From CAYRLW01 sp964425215 (lineage in GTDB: Bacteria > Spirochaetota > Spirochaetia > Treponematales > Breznakiellaceae), in contig CAYRLW010000010.1 in NCBI GenBank assembly GCA_964425215.1, positions 1 through 64,000 of the forward strand: 64,000 nucleotides of DNA, read 5' to 3'. This document shows, piece after piece, positions 8,716 to 17,166 of this stretch. Position 1 is the first letter of the stretch. Each line of letters opens with the position of its first letter. The notes below the pieces were generated by a model. The model searched no databases. It saw only the letters and a program-made list of their open reading frames with translations, and was not told where the DNA came from. The translations under genes were made by a program, and so were the position numbers.

Positions 8716-9030
8716 CTATTTGTTAATTTCAAATTTCACGGTCTCCGGAAGGGCGAGTTCGCAGGCCACTTCCACAGCTTTTATAATTGCCGAAGGTAGG
8801 GGACAGGCGGCGTGTTTAAAATGCCGCCCCGCAGCCTGGTACACGGGATTATCGGCAAAATTGGAAAAGGCCGCAGAAAAGCCATCCACTTCCTGCAGAT
8901 CGGCTACCAAAGCTTGGACCGCGTCGCAGGGGGTATCAATGGTTAAGCGACAGGTCTGACCATCATCCGATTCCGCGTGGATGACCGATTTCATACCGCA
9001 AATACCCGGTTGTACGTTTATAGTAGCCAT
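8716..9030 (-). CDS. Small conserved Cys-containing protein of unknown function (possibly DUF6951-like)
   Basis: A 104-residue soluble protein starting MATINVQPGICGMKSVIHAE. Cysteines occur in GICGMKS, GQTCRL, TPCDAV, HAACPLP and VACELA, which suggests a metal or Fe-S site, but no known motif is complete. The ATG at 9030 follows AGGTGG at 5 nt and is preferred over the GTG at 9039. I do not recognise the function; the resemblance to DUF6951 is from memory only and weak. It is flanked by the MITE-like hairpin downstream and a divergent envelope gene upstream. Confidence 0.7.
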   Translation of the reverse strand: MATINVQPGICGMKSVIHAESDDGQTCRLTIDTPCDAVQALVADLQEVDGFSAAFSNFADNPVYQAAGRHFKHAACPLPSAIIKAVEVACELALPETVKFEINK

Positions 9031-9104
9031 GAACACCACCTAAAAGCCTGTTAAAAAAAGCTCCTGCCATACGAGGGTAATGAAAGGACAATGCTCTGTC
9101 AATA

Positions 9105-9135
9105 TTGACCAAAAATGGAATTTTCGTGGTACAAT
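9105..9135 (+). promoter_or_regulatory. Candidate sigma70-type promoter
   Basis: TTGACC (9105-9110) and TACAAT (9130-9135) separated by 19 bp, about 30 bp before the start of the 9164 gene. The spacer is longer than ideal. Confidence 0.45.
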
Positions 9136-9163
9136 TAAATTACTTATAAGGAGGGTTTTGCCC

Positions 9164-10018
9164 GTGACATTAAAACGCTACGCATTGTTAGTTTTCATCT
9201 TCTCTATCCTTTTTTTGGTATCCCAGAACAGTATGGCCCAACAGTCAAAAAAAGTGGTGGCCATTCCCATGTTTTCAGGGACCGATTCGGAAACTGCCAA
9301 GGTTTTATCGGATCTGTTTGGAACGAAGTTAGCAGCTAAAAACGCGTTCCGAGTTTTAACCCGAACCAATATAGACAAATTGATGGAGGAAATTCAGTAT
9401 CAGCAATCGGGACTAACTTCTAACGATGACGCGGTTAGTTTGGGAAAGCAATTAAACGCCAACTATATCGTCTACGGCAATTTAACTACCCTGGGGAAAC
9501 TACAGGTCCTGTACGTACAGTTGATAAACGTGGAAACCGGGGAGATTGTCAGCGGTTCCGAAAAGAAATTTGAAAAAATTGAGGATGCCTACGATTATAT
9601 CGACGATTTGGTAGGAATATTAGTCGGCAAAATAACCGGGGAAAAGTACGATACGGTGGACGAACGGAAATTTGATAAGGATAAGTTACTGTCGGCGTAT
9701 AAATTTAACAAAACCATGGTTTTAGTTTCCCGTGTTACCTGGATTACCGGCTTATCGGTGGCCGTCATTGGAGGAATGATCGCCACCGATAGGGGCGCCA
9801 AGACGGACGTAACCGCGGAATCGATGGTTGTCCCTGCCCTGGGTTCTATCGTGTTTGTTGGAGGCCTGGTATCGGATATAGTGTTTTCGATTCGAGGCGC
9901 GGGATTACGAAAAGAGATGGATCAACGGAATATTAAGTACGCCTTCGTACCCAGTTTTAATTATACCGGAGGGAAGATCCAAACTTCGGCCTCCATGCTG
10001 GTTTCTTTCCAGTATTAA
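9164..10018 (+). CDS. Exported CsgG/LpoB-like envelope protein
   Basis: A protein of 284 residues. A signal peptide (ALLVFIFSILFLVS then SMAQQ) is followed by KKVVAIPMFSGTDSETAKVLSDLF and a Rossmann-like region with LGKQLNANYIVYG. That pattern is seen in CsgG, FlgO and LpoB-type proteins that bind other envelope proteins. Two hydrophobic segments near residues 190-240 may anchor it. GTG at 9164 is chosen because AGGAGG ends 9 nt upstream. Upstream in-frame codons from 9080 precede the ribosome-binding site and are not coding. It has its own promoter candidate and a terminator. The exact partner is unknown. Confidence 0.75.
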   Translation: MTLKRYALLVFIFSILFLVSQNSMAQQSKKVVAIPMFSGTDSETAKVLSDLFGTKLAAKNAFRVLTRTNIDKLMEEIQYQQSGLTSNDDAVSLGKQLNANYIVYGNLTTLGKLQVLYVQLINVETGEIVSGSEKKFEKIEDAYDYIDDLVGILVGKITGEKYDTVDERKFDKDKLLSAYKFNKTMVLVSRVTWITGLSVAVIGGMIATDRGAKTDVTAESMVVPALGSIVFVGGLVSDIVFSIRGAGLRKEMDQRNIKYAFVPSFNYTGGKIQTSASMLVSFQY

Positions 10019-10051
10019 CAACCCAACGTAACGATTCCCCCTGGTAGACCC

Positions 10052-10085
10052 GGCCCCCTCTTTTAAAAGAGGGGGCCCTTTAAAA
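10052..10085 (+). terminator. Palindromic terminator-like hairpin
   Basis: A perfect 26-bp palindrome (arms GGCCCCCTCTTTT and AAAAGAGGGGGCC) about 33 bp after the stop at 10018, followed by CTTTAAAA. The T-run is short. Confidence 0.65.
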
Positions 10086-10114
10086 ACTCCCTTTGTCAGT
10101 TTGTTCCCCTGGTT

Positions 10115-10171
10115 GGATTGGATCAAGGACTGGATTGGCCTAAAGCCCGGATTGGGTCAAGGACCGGATTG
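10115..10171 (+). repeat. Imperfect 23-bp direct repeat upstream of an outer-membrane protein gene
   Basis: Two copies of a 23-bp unit (10115-10137 and 10149-10171), beginning GGATTGG and centred on TCAAGGAC, differing at two positions and offset by 34 bp. GGATTG occurs four times in about 57 bp, just before the gene at 10225. Confidence 0.7.
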
Positions 10172-10224
10172 TGAAAGCCCCTTGGGGTGTGATAGTGTAG
10201 TCCAAATTTACGATGGAGTTCCCT

Positions 10225-11691
10225 ATGAAAGCGCGCCGATACGTGTTTTTTTCTTTTGTTTTGCTAATACCCTTTGGGGCCTTTTCTCAGGATTATTCCT
10301 TTACCCCGGATGTTAGAAAGGTTTCGGAAAAGGAACTGTTTCAGCTGGGCGGCGGGACCGAGCTGGGCTTGTCGGACCAGTTTTTTTCCAGGGAGTTTAT
10401 CGATTTTGATTATAATTCGAGATATTTTGCCTTTGTGGCGGCTACGTCGTTTCACCAGGATAACAAATACACCCCCGATACGGCGAGTACCCCCAACGGG
10501 ACCCTGTTAAATAGTTATTTTTTGATGGACCAGGGGGGAATGATTTTTCGAAATAAGCAGATGTCCTTTGAGGTCGGCCGTCTGGAACATCACGATGTGA
10601 TCGATTCCCCTTACGCGCTATTTATTTCGTCCCAGCGAAATCCCGCCTTTTTGGCTAACTTTCGATACGAAAATAATTTCGCCTTTTACGAGACCCGGTG
10701 GATCGACCTGAACGAGCGGTCCGCCGTGACCACGGAGGCTTTTCCTTCGGGTTTCCCCGATCGGGGAGCCCAGCTTAAAACCTACGGAATAAAAATAAAC
10801 ACCATGCGTTTTGGATTTCAGGACGCGGCGGTGTACGCGGGACGCTGGTTCGATTTGGAATATTTTGCCAGCCCCTTACCGAACTACCTTATTCAATACG
10901 TTAAGGGTACCGATGGCCGCCCCTGGTCCACCGGTACCAACGAAAACGATATTATGGGTTTTTTCTGGGATTGGAAGCCCAATTCGGACCTTTATTTGGA
11001 CGCCCAACTGTTTATTGACGATATAGGAATCCTGGGGGCCTTTAACACGCCGAATAATCCCTGGAAGGTGGCCTATTCCTTGGGATTTAAAATAAAAACC
11101 GACATCGGCAACTTTGGGTTCCACCACGCCCTAGCCACCCAATACACCTTTAGTATGACCGATGACCAGGTGAATACGGCCTATTCCTGGTCCTACTACC
11201 CCGATACCCGCTACAACGCCGGGGGAGGGACGTACCGGTCCCTCTCTTTGGAGGATATGATGATTGGGTATTACAACGGAGAAAACAATATCGCCTTCCG
11301 CGTGGATTACGATGGCCGCTGGTTCGGTTTAAACTTTGTCTCCGATTTGGAGTTTGTGCTTTCGGGCCCCAAATCTCCGGATAACGCCTGGGATGAATAC
11401 CTGCATTATCCCAGTCCGGGTACTAAGTTATTCGATTACAGCGTGCTGGAAAAGAAATTCCTGTTCAATCTCCAGGTTTCTAAGGTTTTGGGCAATTTCG
11501 TCTTCTTTTCCAACGCCAAGCTGGGGGTCGCCTTTAACGCCCTGCAACTGCAAAGCCCCGGTGTTAGCACCGCAAACCTCATTAACGATAACGTGTACCT
11601 CTGGCGTCCGGGGGACACAACCGCGTACACCTACGCCATCAGCGTAGGGTTCCGATACAACGTGCCAGTTATGGATTATCTAAAAGAATAA
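10225..11691 (+). CDS. Predicted outer-membrane beta-barrel protein
   Basis: A protein of 488 residues with a classic signal peptide (basic start, then VFFSFVLLIPFGAFS and a likely cleavage at FSQ). The rest is rich in alternating aromatic and polar residues, with many Tyr, Phe and Asn turns such as FWDWKPNSDLYLDAQLFID and NIAFRVDYDGRWFGLNF. This is typical of spirochaetal outer-membrane barrels. No named family is evident, and the C-terminus (VMDYLKE) lacks the usual terminal Phe. The ATG at 10225 follows TGGAG at 6 nt; the ATG at 10213 overlaps that site and is rejected. It is followed by a second barrel gene, with a hairpin between them. Confidence 0.75.
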   Translation: MKARRYVFFSFVLLIPFGAFSQDYSFTPDVRKVSEKELFQLGGGTELGLSDQFFSREFIDFDYNSRYFAFVAATSFHQDNKYTPDTASTPNGTLLNSYFLMDQGGMIFRNKQMSFEVGRLEHHDVIDSPYALFISSQRNPAFLANFRYENNFAFYETRWIDLNERSAVTTEAFPSGFPDRGAQLKTYGIKINTMRFGFQDAAVYAGRWFDLEYFASPLPNYLIQYVKGTDGRPWSTGTNENDIMGFFWDWKPNSDLYLDAQLFIDDIGILGAFNTPNNPWKVAYSLGFKIKTDIGNFGFHHALATQYTFSMTDDQVNTAYSWSYYPDTRYNAGGGTYRSLSLEDMMIGYYNGENNIAFRVDYDGRWFGLNFVSDLEFVLSGPKSPDNAWDEYLHYPSPGTKLFDYSVLEKKFLFNLQVSKVLGNFVFFSNAKLGVAFNALQLQSPGVSTANLINDNVYLWRPGDTTAYTYAISVGFRYNVPVMDYLKE

Positions 11692-11692
11692 G

Positions 11693-11731
11693 GAGGTTTT
11701 TTCAAAAGTCTATTACTGTTGAAAGAGCCTT
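11693..11731 (+). repeat. MITE-related hairpin between two outer-membrane protein genes
   Basis: GAGGTTTTTTCAAAAG, a TCTATTA loop, then CTGTTGAAAGAGCCTT. It begins 1 base after the stop of the upstream gene. The loop and ends match the left hairpin of the element at 20770. It could attenuate transcription into the next gene. Confidence 0.6.
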
Positions 11732-11783
11732 TAGTCAAATCCTAAAACGTACGTTTTTAGATTGGGCTCAATAAAGGAGAAAC

Positions 11784-13190
11784 ATGATGAGTTTGAATAA
11801 GAATGGTCCCGTTAATTTCCCCAAGACCCTGGTGTTCATGGCTCTCCTTTCCATGGCCCGTCATCCCCTTTGGGCTCAGGACTCGACGGTTCAGAAGAAC
11901 GGGGCTACCACGATCGCCATCGATTCGGTTACCAGTCTGGGGTATTCGGAGTCCGACAAGCCCTACCCGCTGGGGAATATCGACCGCCTGGGCTTTGCCC
12001 AGCCGATAAACGATTTTACCATGTCCCTCCGATCGCCCTCGGGTATCGAGGTATCGATCATGACCCGCTTGGTGGCCGAGTATACCCTGGAGGGGGCCTT
12101 TAATATTCCGGAACCCCAAAGCGGGAACCCGGTGGCGGTGGAAAATAATATCATTTATAAGGGCATTCTAGCTCTGCCTTTCTTTGGGGGGCGGGTAACC
12201 CTGGGCCGGCAACCCATTAGCCTGGGTCCCGCCCGGTGGAGCAACCTGCAGATATCTCCCCAGGTGCCCTATTTGGATTCGGTGTATTTCCGTCTTCCCT
12301 TGGGACGTTTAGAAATTACCCAGGTTATAGCCACCTTGGAAAACCGCCAGGGGGTGGACGACGTGACCATTCCGGCCGTACCTGGTTATGATTTTAAAAT
12401 AACCGATATCCTCCTTTCGTCCCGACGTTTCGCCTGGACTGCGGATACCTTTGACGTGGCGGTGGGCGCCCAGAGTCTTTTTTCCCGGCCCTACAACGCG
12501 TATCAGCTAGGGGACGTTCTGCCGATTTTTAGCGTTCACAATGGCGACGTGGGGATCAACAATATCACCCTGCTGGCGGACTTAAACGTTCGAGCTATCC
12601 CAGATCATCGACAATACCTGATTTTGGGGCTGGACGACGTCAACGCGAACCTTTTTGGCATCGACGACTACGGGATTCCAACTATTTGGGCCATCGTGGG
12701 TGGTGTCTCGGGGCTGTTCCGGGGACCCGTCTTTGATCTGGAGTATACCGTGGAGTCTACGGCTACCCACTATCTGTGGGGATCCTTTGAAGACACCGAC
12801 GCTTTAAGCCGTTCCATAGATCGGCTCTATACGGATGGGGGAAATATCCTTCTGCCCCTCTCGTCCCCCTACGGGCCGGCACGAATTTCCCTGCGCTGGG
12901 AGACCACGGCGAAAATTCCAAACCTCTTTGACGCCTCCTTGTCCGGTGTACTTCTCTGGGGAGATCCCACCAAGGATTTGGCCAAGACGTCCTACGAGGC
13001 CCAGGGGGTCAATTATCAGTATATGCTTACTCGGTTTGAAGTTGGCTTATCTAAGAATTTTGGATCGGCGTTGAAACTAAAGATCGGCGGGGGAGGAGAT
13101 TTCCTTCCAGACGCGTTTTACCCCCGAGTCAGCCTTTCGGGAACCTGGACCGCCCATAACGAATACCCGGTTCATCCTCTTTCAAAATAA
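11784..13190 (+). CDS. Predicted outer-membrane protein
   Basis: A protein of 468 residues with an N-terminal export signal (TLVFMALLSMARHPLWAQD) and a body dominated by beta-type sequence (FTMSLRSPSGIEVSIMTRLV, YFRLPLGRLEITQVIATL). It ends FYPRVSLSGTWTAHNE. It is likely a porin-like barrel paired with the previous gene. AGGAG lies 5 nt before ATG 11784; a second ATG follows immediately. No specific family was recognised. Confidence 0.7.
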   Translation: MMSLNKNGPVNFPKTLVFMALLSMARHPLWAQDSTVQKNGATTIAIDSVTSLGYSESDKPYPLGNIDRLGFAQPINDFTMSLRSPSGIEVSIMTRLVAEYTLEGAFNIPEPQSGNPVAVENNIIYKGILALPFFGGRVTLGRQPISLGPARWSNLQISPQVPYLDSVYFRLPLGRLEITQVIATLENRQGVDDVTIPAVPGYDFKITDILLSSRRFAWTADTFDVAVGAQSLFSRPYNAYQLGDVLPIFSVHNGDVGINNITLLADLNVRAIPDHRQYLILGLDDVNANLFGIDDYGIPTIWAIVGGVSGLFRGPVFDLEYTVESTATHYLWGSFEDTDALSRSIDRLYTDGGNILLPLSSPYGPARISLRWETTAKIPNLFDASLSGVLLWGDPTKDLAKTSYEAQGVNYQYMLTRFEVGLSKNFGSALKLKIGGGGDFLPDAFYPRVSLSGTWTAHNEYPVHPLSK

Positions 13191-13279
13191 TTGAGGAAGG
13201 GAAAAACATTTTTACCAAACTTTTACCCCCCCGTAACCTCCCTGTTTACCTTGGTAGTTTATTATCCATGAAGCACCGC

Positions 13280-14788
13280 CTAAAGGGAATAAAAACCGCT
13301 TTCTTCGATGGCCCGAATAGCGGCAGACCGGCGCTTCATCAGGCGATGGTAGGTTTCTCGGTTTTCCGGGTTGGGCGCGTAGCGTTTTGGTTCTTGGGAA
13401 GCCAGGGCGCTTTGGAGCGCCCCCGGCACCGATGAATACAAGCCCAGGGTCAGCACCCCGTTTACCCAAGCCCCCAGGGCGGTGGCTTCTTTGACGGGAG
13501 AATGGTAGACCGGCTTCTCCATTAGATCCGCTTGAATTTGATTGTACAGGTCCAGGGTTGTCAGGCCCCCCGCCGTATTGACCCGTGTGATTTCACCGGT
13601 CAACTCCTCAATAAGGGCTAGGTTGGTACGGAATTCCGCAGAGATTCCCTCCAAAACAGCTCGGGCCATATCTCCCCGCCGACTCCCCAGGGTAAGATTA
13701 AGGAAGGTTCCCGTGGCCTGGGGATTCCACCAAGGACTGCCGGCGCCTTTAAAATAGGGTAGCAGGATGACCCCCTCGGAGCCGGGGGGAGACGATCGGG
13801 CATCCGTATCGATTTGATGGAAGGACTTTTCCTCCTCCTGGGGAGGTGAATAACATTGCTCAAAAAACCACCGGTAAATGGAACCGGATGTAAGGATGGA
13901 CGCTTCGACGATGTAGGCCCCGGGGATGGCAGAAGCGTTGCAGACCAGGCGCCGCTGGGCGTCCAGGACCGGTTGATCCGTGTGGGCTATCAGGTATGAC
14001 CCGGTCCCCGTGTTGGCTACCAGGGTTCCCGCTTGGTATACCCCCTGCCCCAGGGCGGCGCAGTTTTGGTCTCCTCCGCCGCTTATCACGGGGAGCCCCG
14101 GGACCAGACCGCTCCGGGCCGCCGCCGTGGACCCCAGCGCCCCGGCGATGGATCCGGGAGGTATGAGGTCGCAAAGCATGGATCGATCCACGTGAAAAAT
14201 CCGAAGAAGTTCCTCATCCCAATTACGATCCCACAGGTTCATGAGGTTGGTCCGGCTGGCAAAACTGTGGTCTGTCACAAAGCGGCCCGTTAAGGAGTGG
14301 ATAAGAAAATCTTGGATGCCCACCATTTTTTCGGTTTGACGGTACACCGACGGTTCGTTTTCCCGTATCCAGCGTATTTTGGCCGCCGAAAAGACCGGTG
14401 ATAGGTTGGCCCCCGACCGTTGGTAGACTTCCGGGACCCGATTATGTAAGTCCATGCAAATTCGATCGGTCCGTTTATCTTGCCACATAATGGCGGGCCG
14501 CAGGGGGTTACCATCCTTATCCACGGGAATCACCGAGGACCGCTGGGCCGTCAGAACCAGGGCCTCCGTCCGAATCCCCCGGTCCGTGGCGGTTTGGCCA
14601 CAGGCCGAAAGGATCGAATACAGTTTCTCTATCCAGGAGGAAGGATCCTGTTCCACTCGCCCGTCGGGATAGTATACCGGCGGATTATCCCTCTGCTCGG
14701 TAACCCGTATAGATCCGGTTTCGTCAAAAAGAAGTCCCCGAATAGAGGTGGTTCCCACGTCGATAATGATTAAACCCCGCATGGTCAT
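13280..14788 (-). CDS. FGGY-family carbohydrate kinase
   Basis: A kinase of about 502 residues with the FGGY N-terminal ATPase fold. The first phosphate loop is IIIDVGTTSIRGLLF, the substrate region AIMWQDKRTD, the catalytic Asp lies in SGGGDQNCAALGQG, and GTGSYLI and NTAGGLTTLDLYNQIQADL form the C-terminal adenosine site. It faces away from a DeoR regulator that leads an ABC importer operon with UlaD and UlaG homologues. The likely substrate is therefore L-ascorbate (to the 6-phosphate) or a related keto-acid sugar; this is inferred from context only. Three in-frame ATGs (14800, 14788, 14782) are possible, and I use the middle one. Confidence 0.88.
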   Translation of the reverse strand: MTMRGLIIIDVGTTSIRGLLFDETGSIRVTEQRDNPPVYYPDGRVEQDPSSWIEKLYSILSACGQTATDRGIRTEALVLTAQRSSVIPVDKDGNPLRPAIMWQDKRTDRICMDLHNRVPEVYQRSGANLSPVFSAAKIRWIRENEPSVYRQTEKMVGIQDFLIHSLTGRFVTDHSFASRTNLMNLWDRNWDEELLRIFHVDRSMLCDLIPPGSIAGALGSTAAARSGLVPGLPVISGGGDQNCAALGQGVYQAGTLVANTGTGSYLIAHTDQPVLDAQRRLVCNASAIPGAYIVEASILTSGSIYRWFFEQCYSPPQEEEKSFHQIDTDARSSPPGSEGVILLPYFKGAGSPWWNPQATGTFLNLTLGSRRGDMARAVLEGISAEFRTNLALIEELTGEITRVNTAGGLTTLDLYNQIQADLMEKPVYHSPVKEATALGAWVNGVLTLGLYSSVPGALQSALASQEPKRYAPNPENRETYHRLMKRRSAAIRAIEESGFYSL

Positions 14789-14802
14789 TGATTCTACCAT
14801 GG

Positions 14803-14828
14803 ATGATCAATATAATCAAATCGATCAT
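14803..14828. promoter_or_regulatory. Candidate operator in the kinase-DeoR divergent gap
   Basis: Inverted arms ATGATC and GATCAT around an AT-rich centre containing AATCAAA, in the roughly 40-bp gap between divergent starts. This is a natural site for the adjacent DeoR protein. The AATCAAA core recurs at 15612. Confidence 0.35.
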
Positions 14829-15606
14829 GAAAAGCCGTAATATAACCTATAATCGTCATAGCAGAATCATGGACCTGCTCCAAGAGCGGGGTTCCGTCAC
14901 CGTGGACGATCTGGCGGAAGAGCTGGACGTTTCCTCCGTTACCGTTCGCCGTGATTTGGATATTTTAGACCGGAAGGGGTATTTAAGACGGACCCACGGG
15001 GGAGCCAAGCCCTTAAAGGCCCGGATAGAAGCGATGCCCGAACGGATGTTTAGCGAAAAGGATGGGTTGTTCGTCACGGAAAAGCAAAAAATCGCCGAAC
15101 GGGCGACCCAGCTGATCGGGGACGATGAAATCGTTTTTATGAATAGCGGTTCCACGGTGCTTTTCTTTCTACGGGCCCTGCGGAATAAAAAAGTGAAGAT
15201 TATCACCAATAACGCGGCGGCGTTGCAGTGCGAACGGGATCGGTCGGTAGAATTGATGATCCTAGGGGGCGAGTACCGTCAAGAATCCCGCAGTCTGGTG
15301 GGGGAAATCCCCCTAAAAATCATCCGAGACATTTTTAGTACCCACACGATTCTGGGGACCAACGGCTTGGACTTGGAACGGGGTTTAACGACCTCAGTGT
15401 ACCAGGAGTGTTCGATCAACAAAGCCATGATCGAAAATACTCATGGCAAGGTGATCGTTTTGGCGGATCATACGAAAATGGGCTTTGTTTCTAACTTTGT
15501 AAGCGCCGGTTTGGATCGGGTGAATATCGTTATTACCGATGAAAAATGCCCCCCCCAGATCCGAAGCGCCTTGGAGCGTCGGGGGATAGAGGTTCTTTTA
15601 GCGTAA
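14827..15606 (+). CDS. DeoR-family transcriptional repressor (UlaR-like)
   Basis: A protein of 259 residues. The N-terminal winged helix (HSRIMDLLQERGSVTVDDLA, then VSSVTVRRDLDILDRKGYL) ends with the RRTHGGAK wing. The C-terminal DeoR sensor domain has MNSGSTVLFFL, IITNNAAAL and LVGEIPL, similar in layout to UlaR, the E. coli ascorbate regulator. A sugar-phosphate ligand is expected. ATG 14827 matches the usual N-terminal length; a frame-open extension to 14788 is unlikely because it overlaps the kinase start. It is the first gene before the ABC importer and probably represses the whole locus. Confidence 0.9.
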   Translation: MKSRNITYNRHSRIMDLLQERGSVTVDDLAEELDVSSVTVRRDLDILDRKGYLRRTHGGAKPLKARIEAMPERMFSEKDGLFVTEKQKIAERATQLIGDDEIVFMNSGSTVLFFLRALRNKKVKIITNNAAALQCERDRSVELMILGGEYRQESRSLVGEIPLKIIRDIFSTHTILGTNGLDLERGLTTSVYQECSINKAMIENTHGKVIVLADHTKMGFVSNFVSAGLDRVNIVITDEKCPPQIRSALERRGIEVLLA

Positions 15607-15611
15607 ATAAT

Positions 15612-15663
15612 AATCAAAAAGTGCAAAAAATAACTTGCTATTTGATCGTTTCGGGTGTAGACT
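15612..15663 (+). promoter_or_regulatory. Candidate promoter and operator of the ABC importer operon
   Basis: TTGCTA (15635-15640) and TAGACT (15658-15663) with a 17-bp spacer. Arms ATCAAA (15613-15618) and TTTGAT (15641-15646) place one half-site inside the spacer, as expected of a repressor site. Confidence 0.45.
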
Positions 15664-15700
15664 ACCTTTTGAAGATACGTTGACAGAAGGGAGGTCTCGG

Positions 15701-17077
15701 ATGCAAACGAAACGATTTAGCGTATTAGCCCTAATTCTGCTTGTCATCGGTTCGATAAGCTGGGCTAATGGAACGAAGGATCAGGCTCCTTCGGCGGCTA
15801 CGGCGGCCAAGGGCTTCGATTGGAAGCAATTTTCCGGAAAAACGATTGTGGTCTGCTTTCCCAACCATGTGCAGTACAACGCGGTTATGCCCCTTATCCC
15901 GGATTTTGAAAAACTGACGGGTATAAAGGTAGAGGTAGACCAGCTCCAGTACGTAAAAATGCACGATAAAGAAGTCCTGGAGATGAGCAAACCCCAGGGG
16001 CAGGGGGACTACGATTTAATAACCATCATCAACGCGTGGAAGGCCGAATTGGCTACCTCCAACTTAATCCAACCATTGGATACCTTTTTTTCCGACAAAG
16101 CGCTCCTTCCCCCGGATTATGATTACGAGGATCTGATTCCCAAATACGTGGAAGGCGCTGGATCCGTGGGGGGCAGTAAAATCTACCTTGGAGGGCCAGG
16201 GTCTAAACTCTACGCCCTTCCGTTTGGAACCGAAACAAGTATGTTAATCTATAGAAAGGACATATTTGATAAGTACAACCTTAAGGTTCCCACCACTTAC
16301 GAAGAATTGGCTAAGACTGCCCAATTTATCACGGAAAAGGAAAAGGCGAACGGCGTTTACGGGATAACCATGCGCGGTCAGGCGGGACATCAGGCGGCCC
16401 ACGCGTGGCTACTGCACGCCTCTCCCTTGGGGGCGAAATGGTTTAATGATGCCTGGGAACCTCTGTTCACCAGCCCCGAGTCCCTGGCGACGTTGAAGTT
16501 TATGAAGGATATGCAGGCCTACGGCCCCCCTGGAATGAGCAGTTTTGATCAGGATGGGGAATTCCAATCCTTTTTGCAGGGCAACGCGGCTATGTACGTG
16601 GACGCTTCGGTATTCGCTCCTTTGGCACGAAATCCCGAAAAATCCAAGGTTTACGATAAGTTAGGCTACGCTATGCAGCCGAAAGGAAAAGTCATATCCA
16701 CCGAAATGGGGGGCTTCGCCATCGGTATTCCCGCCAACGCGAAGAATCCCAAGGAAGCGTTCCTATTTATGGCGTGGCTTACCAGCAAGGATACGGCCAA
16801 AAAGATCATGCTCAATGGGGGTGCGCCGTTCCGAATTTCCACGTTAAAGGACCCGGAACTACAGGCTAAGTATCCGGAATACAAGGTTTTGGCGGATACG
16901 ATTCCCTATATCAACCCGGACTGGCGGCCCATTATCCCCCAATTCAACGAAATCGAAAATATTTTTGGTATCGCGGTAAACCAGGTACTCACCGGCCAAA
17001 AGACCCCTGAGGAAGCGATGCAGGGCATTATGCAACCAGAGCGGGACCTGATGGTTAAGTACGGGTACATCAAATAG
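15701..17077 (+). CDS. ABC sugar transporter, solute-binding protein (family 1)
   Basis: An exported extracellular solute-binding protein of 458 residues with a signal peptide (LALILLVIGSISWANG) and the fold of maltose/UgpB-type binding proteins (LPFGTETSMLIYRKDIFDKY, and GGFAIGIPANAKNPKEAFLF). It catches the substrate in the periplasm for the two permeases that follow. GGGAGG is well placed before ATG 15701; upstream frame to 15635 lies in the promoter region. A strong hairpin after the stop suggests higher expression of the binding protein than the permeases. The substrate is unproven, probably L-ascorbate or a related lactone or uronate by context. Confidence 0.88.
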   Translation: MQTKRFSVLALILLVIGSISWANGTKDQAPSAATAAKGFDWKQFSGKTIVVCFPNHVQYNAVMPLIPDFEKLTGIKVEVDQLQYVKMHDKEVLEMSKPQGQGDYDLITIINAWKAELATSNLIQPLDTFFSDKALLPPDYDYEDLIPKYVEGAGSVGGSKIYLGGPGSKLYALPFGTETSMLIYRKDIFDKYNLKVPTTYEELAKTAQFITEKEKANGVYGITMRGQAGHQAAHAWLLHASPLGAKWFNDAWEPLFTSPESLATLKFMKDMQAYGPPGMSSFDQDGEFQSFLQGNAAMYVDASVFAPLARNPEKSKVYDKLGYAMQPKGKVISTEMGGFAIGIPANAKNPKEAFLFMAWLTSKDTAKKIMLNGGAPFRISTLKDPELQAKYPEYKVLADTIPYINPDWRPIIPQFNEIENIFGIAVNQVLTGQKTPEEAMQGIMQPERDLMVKYGYIK

Positions 17078-17108
17078 GGTGTATTCCCGTCTAATGTAAC
17101 GGCCTACG

Positions 17109-17146
17109 CGGCGATCGTTGCCCCCCTTGCGGGGGCCCCCTCGCCG
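17109..17146 (+). terminator. Intercistronic hairpin after the binding-protein gene
   Basis: Nested stems CGGCGA/TCGCCG and CCCCC/GGGGG between the binding-protein stop and the first permease. Such hairpins commonly give partial termination or mRNA protection within ABC operons. Confidence 0.55.
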
Positions 17147-17166
17147 TGTTGTGAGGATACGGTGAT

